64,000 nucleotides of DNA, taken from positions 65,533,666-65,597,665 of the forward strand of contig NC_052018.1 of the NCBI RefSeq assembly GCF_015832195.1. The letters are read 5' to 3'. Source of the DNA: Motacilla alba alba (Eukaryota > Chordata > Aves > Passeriformes > Motacillidae). Made by a program: the position numbers and the translations under genes. This document shows positions 14,720-27,607 of this stretch, in pieces. The first letter of the stretch is position 1, and the number at the start of each line of letters is the position of its first letter. The notes below the pieces were generated by a model. The model worked only from the letters and a program-made list of their open reading frames with translations. It made no database searches and was not told the origin of the DNA.

Positions 14720-15684
14720 CTCCTTCCTGCCCTATGAGAGGGTGGAGATAAAGAGCACATAGAGGAGACATGATGGTGAGGTTGGTGTAGCTGATAAAGT
14801 GGTCTGGAGAAATTCACACAAAACACTGCTAGGGCCTAATGAAAGTACAAGGTGGTTTGATTTCTTAAAAAAAATACATATTCCTTTGGGATAACTAACT
14901 GCTCGGCAATGCATGTGGCATAGCAGGACTGCCAGCATTCACACAACCATTATCAAAACTTCCTGCTGTATCAATTGACTGGAGATGGGGGAAAAAGGTA
15001 CACAGGGTCCCAAATTCCTCAGTGTCACCTTGTTAACCTCCAGTGCTCATCCTGTTGCTCTAAATACAGCCTGTGCTTCATCTGCAGCCCTAAAGGCTGG
15101 GTGCCCTCCTCGACTTTTACTGTCTCCTTATTCAAGACAGGATGCTTCACCAGTGGGACAGTGGACTCAAGTGAACACTATGGAATACAAACATTTTAAG
15201 GCTTGTCTAAGTTTTCATATTTTGCTAAATACATGCCCAGAAGCAGAAGTCATCAAAAGCAGCTGTCATTAATTGCAGTGGCTGCCACACAAGAGTGACA
15301 ACATGTCACCAGTAAACTCTGGTGCTGGATTATATTATTTTTGTTTCCCAGGACAAGTTCTTCAGTAAAATTATCCCAAACCAAACACATAAGATACATA
15401 CAATTGTACATGTGTATATAGACAAGCATTTGAAAATGACTAGCCAAAAATTGCCAAAGCTCTTTCAGATAAAATGTAACAGATCTGTACAGGGTAGAGG
15501 TATCCTTGAACTTAGGATCTGCTAAACTGATATTTAATTGCAAAGAGGTGCTGAATATTTTTTAAAGTGTACTGTTACATGCATACAAACATTCCTTACT
15601 TCAAATGCAGTTTTCAGATATGCCAGTTCAGATTTTCTGTTTGTAACATTTGACACAAGCCAAGCTCTGCACATTTTTTTTTAC

Positions 15685-15859
15685 CTGGAGTAATGGATAG
15701 CTTGATGTCCTGCAATATTGAAATAGAAATCAGTTGTGTGTTTCATCTCATCAGTGTGTCCAGAGACTTCAATCCAGTGTGCTATTGGGAGGCAGTAAAC
15801 TCCATCTACTATGTTGCTCTGGTTGTAAACACAACTTCGATCATGATGGGGCCCACTAC
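15685..15859 (-). CDS. EPM2A: EPM2A (laforin) coding exon 2, end of CBM20 domain and linker
   Basis: This 175-nt exon is the length I recall for human EPM2A exon 2. It is bounded by a TTCTGTTCTAG acceptor and a TCCAG|GTAA donor. It joins exon 1 in phase 1 (completing a glycine) and leaves in phase 2. The product begins [15 protein letters not shown], continues with [14 protein letters not shown], and ends [12 protein letters not shown] before the split arginine codon. This is the end of the CBM20 starch/glycogen-binding fold and the link to the phosphatase domain. No frameshift or stop is present. The next exons, which would carry the HCxxGxxR phosphatase signature, were not found between here and position 1. 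The gene is therefore partial in this window: 437 coding nt, 145 complete codons. Confidence 0.96.
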
Positions 15860-18800
15860 CTAGAACAGAAGAAAGGATAGTTGCAGGCTGTGTATCTGGA
15901 TAACCTTAAAAAAAAACTGCAAGGAGATTTGAACTGAGCATTCAAGGCCAGGAGTAGTACTTCCTGCTTCTTCAAACTGCACTATTAACAACTGAAATAG
16001 TTATGTTAATAGTTAAATTAACAACAGAAGCACTGCCACAAAACAAATGTTCAGCATTAAAATAAAATTTTGTAGATTATTTTTAAAATATATTTTAATT
16101 TATTGGTTGTTTTAAAAACCCCACAATATTAAAAACTCCTAAATCACTTTCAATGTAATAATTAATTTCATTTAAGTTCCTCATTTGATGTCTCACAGTA
16201 TGTGACCTCAGTGTTTAATATTCTTGCTCATGACCTCTCCCTAGATTATCAATCTTGCTGTGTCTCAGACATGCCATGGCAGCCTGACCTTGGTTCGGGC
16301 TGACTTCTGAGGAAGTTGCCAAGTATTGGGAAAGACCTCAGAGAAAGTTCAGAGGACAGTCATGCATGCTCAGAAAGGAAAAACCACCGAAAAAGATAGG
16401 ACTGGTAACACAGGATTTGCTACCAGCTTGAGGATTCAAGAGGAAAAACATCAATGTGGAAAGGCATCAAAGCCCAAAGAAGGTGGCAGACAGCAACTTA
16501 GAAACAAGGCAGACTTGTTTAAAGCAGGAAAGATCTCCTCTTCCACCTCAATCACAGCTGCCTAGCCAGCAAAGACTCATCAGATTCCCGCTGCAGACTA
16601 GACACATTCAGATATCTAGCCAAGGAGTTCATTAAACCCTCTCTGTCTTTTATGTTTGTGGACCAATAAACACTCACTTTGTTGTCTTCAAATGCACGTC
16701 TCACTTTGAGAGTCTGTTCATACACAGTGGCAGCTGCCCAAAGTGACCCAGAGACACAGTCACAATTGCAATGGTGAATGACCACAACTACCTTAATCAG
16801 CCTAGTTTAAAGCAAGATTCATTTTCTTACGAATTTCCACTAATATTTATTTCCTCTTCTTCTTCTCTTACAGCAATAGTGTGAGCTTTAGTCAGAAAGC
16901 CGGGTTTTAATACCATGCCAGAATAAGAAACTTGAATTGAAATGGGTCGTATCATCAATCAAAAGGTTATCTAGCCTCCAAAAATACAGTACATGTACAT
17001 TCTCCCCCCAGCACAATTTTTACATACTTATTGTAAAACTAATTGCCATGTAGGAATAATTATTGTGCAGATCAGAAGTGACCTAGTCTATGGCTTGCTT
17101 AAGCCTGTTACACTTATACATTATTAATGATGTTAAAATATTTCTGAGAAAAATTATGCCCAAAGGAATATCTTCAATTTCCCATTGCACGAAAATGCAT
17201 GACCAGTTTTCAAGCACCACAGTTAGGGAAATTTGCTAGAGCATTTTGGGAGCTGTATTAATGCAATGATCAGAGAGTAAGAATAACATTTAAGAGGAAA
17301 GCTCAAACCATCTCCTTATTTCCAGACGACATGCAGGCCATTTTATCATAATTGTGAAATATTATTATTTACCAAAATGAAAAATAAAATATGAAGTGGG
17401 AAACTATATTCTCTTTCACATTGCTGAGCAATTATGCATCACATAGCTTTTGATTATTTTGATTATAAATAAGGTAAGCAAGATCAGTAAAGTTTCAGAA
17501 GCTACAAATCTCACCACTATATTTTTATCTCATATTTCTAATTGTCTACATATTCTTACCACTTTTAAACAATACAAGAAGACAACAGAATAAATCAACA
17601 AATAAAACAGTGTAACAAAATCTATGGATGCTTATGACATTTAATTAATGACTTCATGCATTCAGCAAAATACAGCCACAAACAGCATGCCTTGCCTTCC
17701 CCCTTCTACTCCCCAACCATTGTTTGTAGCGATGCACATCACCGTGGCCATGTCCTGCCATCTTGAGGCTGTGTCTGACCCTGACCCCCTCATGCCCACG
17801 GGCCCGTGTCCTGCTCCAGCCTCAGCCTGTCCCCAGGAAGATGCCTGATGCTCAGGGCTGGGGCTGCCCTCGTGCCCCCAGCTGCCTGCTCCTGACTGCC
17901 AGTCCCATGGAGTGTCCCTGCAGTCCCCAGGGAGTTGCCAGCCCTCACTGCACCCCACCACGGCAGTTTTGAACCACGTTCTCAGGATGTCTGGCTTTTC
18001 TGCTACTCCCAGCCCTGTGTTTCCCTGTACACAGGTACCCACCATGTGCTTCCTACTGCCCCACTTCCAATTGCTGCTGCTTGAGGTGCGTGCACTTCTG
18101 CCACCTGACAGTTTTACTGTTCATCATCCTTCTCCTTCTCCAGCTTTAATTCTTGTCCCTTTTTTGCCTTCCTTCCTTCTCTATGACCCTCCTCCTCTCT
18201 GCCTTTTTAAATGCTGCAACCTCCTTGCCTTTTAACCTTACCACCTTTACCATCATTAATTCTCCTAAATAGCCTAAAACCACATATGGAAACAGAGCCA
18301 AGAGTAAGTTGCCACAAGATGTTTATTTTATTTGTTTCCTCAAACAGGTTTGGTCAAATCTCATTCTGAAGCACTTTCTTCTGTAATAAATATTTATGGC
18401 TGTTGATTTTTGTGCACCACTGAGCCTCAGTCTTCCTGCTGTGGCCAACAGTCAGACCTGAATCTCAAAAGGTATGGTTCTGATTTGCCTTTAATAATCA
18501 GGTAAACAGTAGCAGCTTGCATTCATATCATATTTCATGAGAATTGCCTAGTTCTTTACTACTCCTTGTGTTAGATACTGATCTATGAATTAAACAACTT
18601 TCCTACTGAAATAAGACATCTGTGCAACAGAATGTACATCAACATACTTTCAACATATACATATATATTCACACGTGATATAGCTTCATACAGGAAGGAA
18701 AGAGTGCTGCCATCTTCAATAAATGCTAATTTAGGGAACAGTATGATCAAAGTGGACTGTGTTCAGAAAGCTGAATTCACTATACTTCTTAAGGGAATTA

Positions 18801-19794
18801 TGGAAATCTGCAATTACCAAAAAAGATCAGGTTTCACTACCCAGGTAATATCCATATGATTACACAAGTGCTTCTCACCAGAGCTTGCTTCACAATATGC
18901 ATTTAACCAGGAAGTTTCAAAATGAGAAAAAAATATTTTCTCAGTCCACATCATGCTTCTGCTAGCACAATCTGTCTCAGGTAATCCACCATATTTTGGA
19001 TGTCATAAAACAACAATATAATTTTTATACTATTTTAACTTTTCTGTTTCTAGAGACAATAGTAAAGCAGCTAAACCCATTTCTATATTAGTATTTTTCT
19101 TCATCTTGTTTTTATTTGTATTCCAAGTGGCAAAACACAGGTTTAATTATTTATCATTGGGAAGCAAATACAAAATCATCTGAAAACATGTAAAATTCAA
19201 CCATAAAAAGAGGTAAGTTAAATATTTGAATAGTAATGATCTTCCCATTAATTGATCATTTTGGCTTTCCTAATTAAAGAAGAAAAGTATTTTGGAAGAG
19301 TTTATTAGAGTATACAGGTCCTAGTTTAACTTCTAGAATAGCATTTTTTTTCCTTTAATAAGGTCCATTTTTTTTTTAAATTTAAAACCCATCTTTGTGA
19401 GTCTTCACAGCAAAAATGCTTATCTGAAAGGGAAATATTAAAATAAGTTTCTAGGCATTAAATTATAAAGTTTTTCATTCTTTTGCACTGGTTGATCTGT
19501 ACTGCAGATGGTTTTGTGCACAATCCACTGACATAAGGAATTGCCAGAGAGCAAAGCAACAAAGTAGCCCCACTCACAGCTCAAGCCTCCCAGAGGGCTC
19601 TTTCAAAATCTGAAGGACTGCAGTTTATGGTTCCTTGTTTAATGCATGTGAAGGATGATCAAAGGAGCATAAGAAGTGGCTGGTTTTTTAGTAAACAAAA
19701 AACTAAACAAAAAAATAAAACCAAAGATCTCCATGTAACTGATAAGTGGTGCTGGTAAAAGGAGGAGACCAGAATGAAGGAAAAGAAAACTTTG

Positions 19795-19878
19795 GTTTTG
19801 ATCCTCCTTGAGCAGGGAAGTTGGACTAGATGACCCACTGTGGTCCCTTGCAACCTGATTAATTCTGTGATTCTGTGA
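19795..19878 (+). mobile_element. CR1 LINE 3' end, short 5'-truncated copy
   Basis: GAGCAGGGAAGTTGGACTAG, then ATGACC...GGTCCCTTGCAACCTGATTA, matches the canonical avian CR1 3'UTR. It ends with two ATTCTGTG octamers (19,862-19,877), the hallmark CR1 terminus. Only about 84 bp remain, as is usual for strongly 5'-truncated CR1 copies. It is antisense to EPM2A, in intron 1. Confidence 0.9.
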
Positions 19879-20075
19879 AAACCAGAAGCAGATATAGGAA
19901 GTGATACAAGATGTGCCGAGATCCAGGACTGAAAAAAGGTAAGCAGAGACTAGAAGAGGATGTTCTGAAATTCAATCTAATGAGGCACAACCATGAAACA
20001 CAAAAACCTGCAGTTACTATTTTATTACAGTTGTACTGCAGGCATAAAAGAAGTATAATTCAACTTATTGTTGGC

Positions 20076-20101
20076 AGTCTGTGCTGCCAACAGCACAGAC
20101 T
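20076..20101. repeat. 11-bp-arm perfect inverted repeat, 4-nt loop
   Basis: AGTCTGTGCTG and CAGCACAGACT are separated by CCAA. It lies about 340 bp from the larger fold-back repeat. Confidence 0.95.
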
Positions 20102-20444
20102 CATCTTGACACAGAAAAAACTGCACACGGATTGCACAGAATAGTCAGAGTGGAGAAATTACCAGTTTGATCTTAAAAGATAAACAAAATATGGGTCAAT
20201 GAAATTTCTTATCACCATTAAAGAGCGGTGAACAAAAAACACATTAATAAATGAAAAAAATAAAATTGCCTCTCCCAATGTCTCTGCAGAGCTCTTTGCA
20301 GCAAAGGCTCTGCTCAGCCACTGCTCCCACAGTTACCAGCTTGTTGCACACCTGGCTCCAAGTTTAATTTTTTTCTACTCTGTGTTGTGTAAGGGAAGGT
20401 ATGCAGGAACTACAGGGCACATCAGCAGCCATAAAGGTGCTGGG

Positions 20445-20520
20445 TATCTCATCCCTGCCTTGGCCTGACCCTAAAACACAGATATGTGTTTTAGGGTCAG
20501 GCTAAGGCAGGGATGAGATA
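20445..20520. repeat. 36-bp-arm inverted repeat (fold-back), 4-nt loop
   Basis: The left arm is 20,445-20,480 (starts TATCTCATCCCTGCC), the loop GATA is 20,481-20,484, and the right arm is 20,485-20,520 (ends GGCAGGGATGAGATA). The arms pair at 35 of 36 positions, with one C/T difference. The hairpin would be very stable in DNA or RNA. It is in EPM2A intron 1. I see no known transposon ends. See the matching finding for possible origins. Confidence 0.97.
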
Positions 20521-23500
20521 TGCGTGGAAGTTGGATGCAACTTCCAAACATCCAAACCCAAGTAAGGTGAGGGTGTTTCTCAGTTCACTGCTACCTCTTT
20601 CAAAACCACAGGGCTACTTAGATAACCTTAATGAAACACATTAACTAACTAACCAACCCAAACCACAAGCAGACAGGCAATTTTCAGATCACCTACCCAC
20701 AAATCACTCAGAGGACAGACTAACTCCTCTAATCTTTGTCATAAGTTTTGCATGAACCAGCACACTTTAGGTGTCAATTCAAAATTTTTACTATGCCTAA
20801 ATATTTTAAGTGATTCCATTTGTATCAAATAAGGTCCTTTAACAAGATAAGTTAGTATCTTAAGTTCATGCTTAGAAATTCACCTGGAAGGGTTTAATAT
20901 TATAAGCACTCTGGGGGCAGATAAACAGGGAGGAGTCAAGGAATAAAAGACTTTCATTAAAAAAAGAATTGTAGTAGAACAGAAAGAAAAGAAAACATTT
21001 TTTAAAAATCTCAAAAATAAAGCATTTAAAAGAATAAGTTTTTGCTAGCTTCCTTACCTTTTATACCAAAATTACAATGAAGAAAAGTCTTAAGTCCTAT
21101 TTTGGATACAATTTTCACTTATCTTAATGTGCTGCTGCACAGTCTTGTTATCACACATCACTCTAACTGAACTTCCTTCAGTACACTCACAATATTCAAA
21201 TTTACTTACCCATCACACCAGATTCTGTCACAAAAGTCTCCCTGCTGCTTGTGAACAAAATTCAATCTCTGATGTTTTGAAATAGTATCTGTCTCAATCT
21301 TGCCAAGACTGAATTGCTATTGATTGTTAAAAAACAGAGGTTGGGGGCAGGGGGTTCCCCTCATTGGAAGTGAGTGAGGTGAAGTTTTTGAGAGTTTGCA
21401 CAGGCTCCGGAGTCCCACCTTCCTCAAGCCTCAGCAAAGCCCTCAGCAGCAGCCCTTTGTTTCAGCAGCTCTGACAAATAGCTCCAATTCTGCCATGTAC
21501 CAAGCCTTCCCTGTATGCCTGAGAAAAGCATACTTTGATTTTTAATGCTATTTTTTTCTGCTGTCAGAAAACCATCTTCTCCTTAGATTCTGTAAGTGGC
21601 AGATGAATTTATTGTATTACTTAAATACCTAGTATTAATGTAAGACAAAATTGTTAATTTGCCACACCTAATTAAGTAACTCCTTCTTAGCTGGTCTGAT
21701 TTTCAGAAATGTTTCCTTGCATTTGCAAGCCAAGAAGAGATACCCAAAAACAAGAAAACCGTGTGCATCATACACCACATGTTTATATTCTACCAGACTT
21801 AAAGCAGACTTTTCAACTTCCCTTTTGGTAGAGCTGCTACATAGAACCATGGAAATAAGTTTTAATTCTATTAAAATCTAGGCTGAGTTTAAGACTTTTT
21901 AGTCTACTCATATAGCCTAAGAAAATTCTTTAATAGAATTACATTTTGAAATTATGCCTGAATTAAAACTAAATGGTTTACAAGAATGCCATTCTCAACA
22001 CTTAATGTTGTTCATCACCAAGGCTTTTCTTTCTTTTTTTCTTTTTTTAATCAGATATAAGAAGATTGGAATTTTCAAAGGCAACTTTCAAAAACATGTT
22101 TTATTTCTCTCTCTAGTTCTGCTCAGGCCCAAGGTTTTTTCAGTGGGAAATTCTATTGTACTAAGAGATTTTAACCAAATGCCTGGTTTAATGATGAAGT
22201 CAGAGAAAAGCAACTAAAAGGAAATTTTCCTCATGTATAAGACAGTTTCTTTTCTGACAGATGGTAGAAATAACACTACAGGAAATATAGATGAAAGTAT
22301 AATGGCTGATAGTAACAGAATGTATAATCTATAATACAGTCTTCCCATTTGCTTTGACACTGTTTACTGTACTGTCTACTACTGATTGCTACTTTCTATC
22401 ATACTAGAAGAACAGGCAGGAAATGAGCTACATCAAAATAGCAACCATGGCAATATTTAAACCAAAGTATCATCCCAGCTCCTTATCACTTCTCAGTGTT
22501 TCTTGCCATTCAAAAAAAGGTTGTTGAGCCCTATTGCATGCTACCACCACTTGGAAGTGAGGGACAGGAAAAATGGTAAATACAGGATTCGCACAAACAA
22601 TGCATTTATTGTAAATTTGCCATTATAACCATGAAAGCTTTAATTAGACTCTCACAGAAATCAGAACTGGCCCATGATTATCTCTGTGGGTAGGAAAAGA
22701 TACATGCCTGCCAAACCCAGAGAATATGTATTTGCAAGTATATGTATTTATTTTTCTTCTTGTAATTTTGCAGTTTCTCATAGGCCACTCTACATTGTTT
22801 TACTGATGTCTGGTTGTCAGCTCAGTGTAAGCTGGTTAATGCTGATAAGCAGACAGAAAGTAATGAGAATCTTGATGCCATTTAATTGCACCAAAATGCA
22901 TGCTATGTATAAGTCTTGTGGGGTTTGAAGAACAAAACACAAGGAGCTATTGCACTTTGTAACCAAAGGTTTTTTCCATTCCTTAAAGAAGTAATGGGTC
23001 GAAGAATTCAAGGTTTTCTACTCGTTAAGTTTTGTCACATCTGAAAGGTGTTGAGGTACCTAGCACTGTCTAGAAAGCAACAGCTTTGCAGGAACAAAAT
23101 GCCTGTGATCCACAAGTATTCAACTATCACATAGCTTGTGCTTTATGTTCATTTCTAGTCACCACCTACTTCAGAACTGGGACTGGGAAAATAAGTAAAA
23201 TTTGGGATTATTTTCAAAAGCAGAACAGATCACACTAAATACTAATGAAACGTGCAAGTAGCTGCAAGATGCTAGGCAGCTGCTGGCCATACACAGGGAA
23301 TTTGGCACCACCCAGTGGGAAGAGCACTACATGAAACATCTGCATTAAAAGAGCCATGAAGAAATGTGACTCTTCAGGGCTCGCTGGGGTTTTTTTTGTT
23401 TGGCTTCGTTTTGTTTGTTTGTTTTTATTAATAGAACTGCCACCTATTTTGGGGATCTGTAGATTAGCTTTGGAGAAAAAAACAAAAAAGGCAAAAACCC

Positions 23501-24240
23501 ATGGATCGCAGTTACAGAAACTAATATTGTATCCAAAAGTACTTCTCAGAAAGGCCTCAAAAGAATTTTTACTTTGCGTATCCTGCTAAGGCTTAGCCCC
23601 AAGTATTTTTCATTCTGTTACAATCTCTCCATTGCAAATGGCAACTAGACCTTACCTTCTCATGCAGCCTTTCAAGAACCTTCTCCTTTAAATTAAGAAA
23701 TTATACCTGTTTTGTTCAAAGAGCTGAGGCCAAAAGTCAGATTGCTTTTAAGTTTCAACACACTTTAAAAATGAAATTTTAATGTGCTTAATTATCACCA
23801 GTTTTCAATCAATTGGGTGTTCAACCCTTGAAACCTATGATTAGAATTTACTTCTGATATTTTCACTGATTGTATTCTAATGATGTGAAAACCTTTATTA
23901 CTCCATAAATTTACTGATCTTTTGTTTATTACAAAGAGGCTCACAGGAACGTGAACTGGAAATGTTGTAAGGCCAACATACCACAGGCTGAACAACATAA
24001 TTGTTTCCACATTGCTCTGTATTTTATCATTTGTTTTGTTTTGCAAACAAGACACCTTCTTTTCTTTCCTCATCCCTCCCCAAAACTGAAGATGGGGTTT
24101 TATGGAAGGATTAAGGCTCTGCTCACCTGAACACATTTCTAGAATATAGGCTGACTCTGCTTTGGAGCTTTCACTGGTCATACTGTATCTGGCAAGCTTC
24201 AAGCAAGCTCCATCTACACCAAATTAAGAGCTACACAAAA

Positions 24241-24416
24241 ATCACAGAATTACAAAATGGTTTGTGTTGGAAGTGGCCTTAAAGAGCATCCAGTTCCAAG
24301 CTTCCCACTTCTTCCCCAGGCAGAGACAAGTTTCAGTAGACTGGGTTGCTCTGGACCCCATCCAACCTGGCCTTCAACACTTCAAGGAAGGGGCACCCAC
24401 AATTTCTCTGGGGAAC
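24241..24416 (-). mobile_element. CR1 LINE 3' fragment
   Basis: On the plus strand the copy starts with the reversed CR1 terminus (ATCACAGAATTACAAAATGG). It continues with GTGTTGGAAGTGGCCTTAAA, then CCATCCAACCTGGCCTTCAA, and on to the ATTTCTCTGGGGAAC segment. It is therefore a minus-strand CR1, in sense with EPM2A, in intron 1. Similarity to the consensus I remember is clear over the whole length. Confidence 0.93.
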
Positions 24417-24494
24417 AAAGGATCAATACTACAATTCAAGCTTGTGTATGTACTACAAGCTTATGTAGGTTTTTTATATAATTTATTTTTCCCC

Positions 24495-24534
24495 TCCCTA
24501 AAAATACAAAGTATTCCCTAAAAATACAAAGTAT
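24495..24534. repeat. Perfect 20-bp tandem duplication
   Basis: TCCCTAAAAATACAAAGTAT occurs twice head to tail (24,495-24,514 and 24,515-24,534), about 80 bp beyond the CR1 fragment in EPM2A intron 1. Confidence 0.96.
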
Positions 24535-27500
24535 CAGCAGATTATATTCCATCATCTCAAAATACAGTTTGGGGCATACCTCTAGTAAATTCTCTGTCCT
24601 TTTATGCAGCGTATTCCTTGATTAGTACCTACAGTTTATTTAGATGAGAGTAAGGGGATAAAGGTACAGAGGAGTGTTTCATCATAAACTCACAAACTCA
24701 AGCATAAGTTTCATATTGTATTTATTTAGTTTTGACAGCACAAAATACTTTTAGTTTCCAAGCAGAGAGTTAAGTCCAGTTTTGAAGAGTCAACATCAAA
24801 AACAAAGTACACAGACAGACACAGGTGCAGCTGGGGTACATACATGAATGTATTTTTTTTTCTAAACCTATTCCCAGATTCTAAAGCTCAGCACAACCAA
24901 CCTGTTTCCACAGATACCGCAGCGTATCACAAACCCTCCTGGATAGCAGGATTCAGCTTTCACAGTAGGTAAGCAAGTACCAACCTTGAAGAAACCCCAC
25001 ACATCTCATGTGACCTGAGCCAGAAACACTCAATGGCTTTAAGTGACAGGTCCTGGGTGCAGAGCAGCAACACCTCCCTGGGACAGTAGAGGCAAGTATC
25101 TGATCCTTCAGGAGCACAGGGGAGTCTTGTCTCCCACTTTATCCTCCTAGGGAGGGGAACTTGTTCCCTCAAGGCACACGCAACAGCCCAGCAAATCCTG
25201 CACAGGCCAAGCCTTGCCTGAAAGCTTCCTACCAAAAGCCACAGAACACTGGTCTTTGACTTTGACTCCTCTAGCCCACAAAAATACCTACCCCTCCTTT
25301 TATCTTTCAGTCTTCCCCACTGTATTGGAATGGCTGCATTTTGTACTCAAAATACATGATACAGTATCATAAAAACAATATGCACTGCCAGTGGAATTCT
25401 CACATATATGTCTTAAGAAAAAAGCTGAAGTAATTTTCTTAAATACAGCACGTGATTTCAACATCCCATACATGTAAACATCTGACATCCATAACTAGAC
25501 TGACATCCATGACCTACAGTTTCTCTGGTAACAGATGGATGTCTCAACTCATAAACTTAGAGTAAGTATGGTTCTGCACTTTCCTCTATTCCTCCTAAAG
25601 ATATCTTCAAAACTACAGATGTTCTGCAAGTGCTAAGTGTTTCCCAAAGCACATTTTAATTCTAAACATGCAGGATACTAAAGAGACAATGCACAGCATT
25701 TGTTTAGCACAAAAAAAAACCCTCTTCTTTTCTTTGAGAAGGGAGTTGTCTTTTCAAGTTGTGATTTTTATAAGAATAAACAGATGACTACCAAACTTTC
25801 ATTGATCAACAGTTATAAAAAAACAAAAACCAAAAAACATTTAAAAAATTAGATTAAGAAGAACTGCAAGCTTGCTCAGTTATTGTATAAGAAAACGTCC
25901 TTAGGTTCCTTTCATGTAATACATGAAGAACAATAAATTTCAAGGTTTAAGCAAATTTGTGCTTTCCTGTAAATATCAATTGAGGAAAAAATTGTTGATA
26001 TGAATGGCTAATTAAAAAACTCTTCTGCATTTAGATGATATGCCCACTTGCTTTCTATCATTCCTGCTAAGCACTGAGCTCAAACTCCTGAGCATTCACA
26101 ATGACAAGAACAAAATGCCAGTCAGGTTAATCCTAAAACTGCAAATCTGCCAAAACACAGTATGTTTACTATCCTGACTACTGGAACAGACAGTGCTCCC
26201 TAGAACAGACAATAATTTGAGCTACCACTACTTCCAAACCAGAGAGTAACCATCAACCTTACAACTGCTGATTCCCTGTAGTTATTCGCCATTACTTCCA
26301 TAAAATTCTAATTATTTCTAATTCTACTATTATTTCTATAATTGCATGGTGGGGACTGCTTTATATACCAGTATCATTGTCATATTATGTACAACTTGGC
26401 ACCTTCAAAGAGACCCAATTCTGCTTCCTTGGACAGATGTAAAGATTTTTATTCCATAAATTCACTTTTCCTGCAATTCTGGAAAAGAAAAACATGGTTA
26501 AAACAGGCAGTATATACTATTTGTTTTAGCTGCTAAACAAAACAATTACTATTGTATGATGTACGTAGTCCTTCATGATGTAAACTTCTGCAGCATTAAC
26601 ACAAAGTCTTTTATTAGCACAAAGAAGAGCAAACAAATGCAACAGTTATGACAACATGCGTGTTTTAGTCTACATGACAAAAAGGCAGCTCAGAAGTGTG
26701 GTATGTATTCTTAAAATGGGTGAAGAGCAACTGCTCTACAGCGTGTTATTTTGGCACATGGATTATTATGCTGAGTTTAAAAAATGCCCTCACAAATTAC
26801 CAAGTGATCTGTCTTCCTTTCACTAGGTCAGATCATTCCTCAGGAGGTAAATTTAGAGTTTTATTTGACTCAGCAGACAATTGTCTGAGTGTTCTCTTGT
26901 ATTTAAGATGCTTCAATATACTAGAACAGCACATGGAATCCGACTAGAGTTATTCAATATTTGAAAACACATAGCAGGAGGAAAACACGCTGGAAGTACT
27001 TCTGAAACAGCAAGAAGACTGGAAAAACTGTAACTGAACTTCTCCCTGTGTTTTTCTTGAAGAAATTACAATAGTAAAATTTACCAGCCTGAAAATGCCA
27101 TCATGACGTTTCACCCTAGCAAAATAATGTAACAACCCACACCGTAGTGCATATGATGCTAAATGTAGTGCACGAGATACTAAATTCTTTACTTCTGGGG
27201 AAAGGAAAAAACCAAAACAAAACATCATGACAATGGATGCCTACTGTAAGGGGGGAAAAATGAAACTCTTTCAAGTAACTTTTACCAACCTAGAATGGCA
27301 GCCTCCTTCTGCATTCACCCGCCTCCATCACAGCTTAAAAAACATTTTTGTTTGCGGGAACCCACGTCACGCCACGACAGCCTGGGCGGTTCTACCTGCA
27401 AGCACAGCTCCGGCCAGCGCCGTGCCGGAGCATCGGCGGCCCCGGCTCGGGCACGGCCTGGCCGCCCGGGACAGCAGCGGGCGGGGCGGCCAGCGGCCAG

Positions 27501-27607
27501 AGCCAGCCCCCGGCAGAAGCTCGCACCGCCCCTCCGGGCAGGGCCGGCGGGCGGGCACGGCCTTGCGGCAGGGCAGCGCCGGGCGTGCGAGATGTCCCCT
27601 CCGTTAC

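Larger units (their letters stand above)
1..15684 (-). other. EPM2A: EPM2A intron 2 (5' part; continues beyond the window)
   Basis: I looked on the minus strand for codons that would give the WMPTPDMST segment of exon 3 and the VHCNAGVGRS active-site loop of exon 4, and found neither. The stretch is therefore read as the beginning of intron 2. It contains an old CR1 fragment (about 4,056-4,377), an LTR-like block (about 5,150-5,570), a TA/TG-rich microsatellite (12,203-12,281) and a 26-bp inverted repeat (7,210-7,235). The remaining stretches, including 1-4,050, 5,610-7,200, 7,240-12,200 and 12,290-15,680, are AT-rich with only short open frames that look random. A diverged or very short exon could have been missed by eye. 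Confidence 0.7.
15860..27607 (-). other. EPM2A: EPM2A intron 1 (about 11.7 kb)
   Basis: This is the intron between the two recognised laforin exons, AT-rich for most of its length. It holds two CR1 fragments (19,795-19,878 and 24,241-24,416), a 20-bp tandem duplication (24,495-24,534), two short-loop inverted repeats (20,076-20,101 and 20,445-20,520) and a GC-richer CpG-poor block (about 17,690-18,120). None of the open frames inside it resembles a protein I know. Stretches not listed separately show nothing I can name. Confidence 0.9.
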
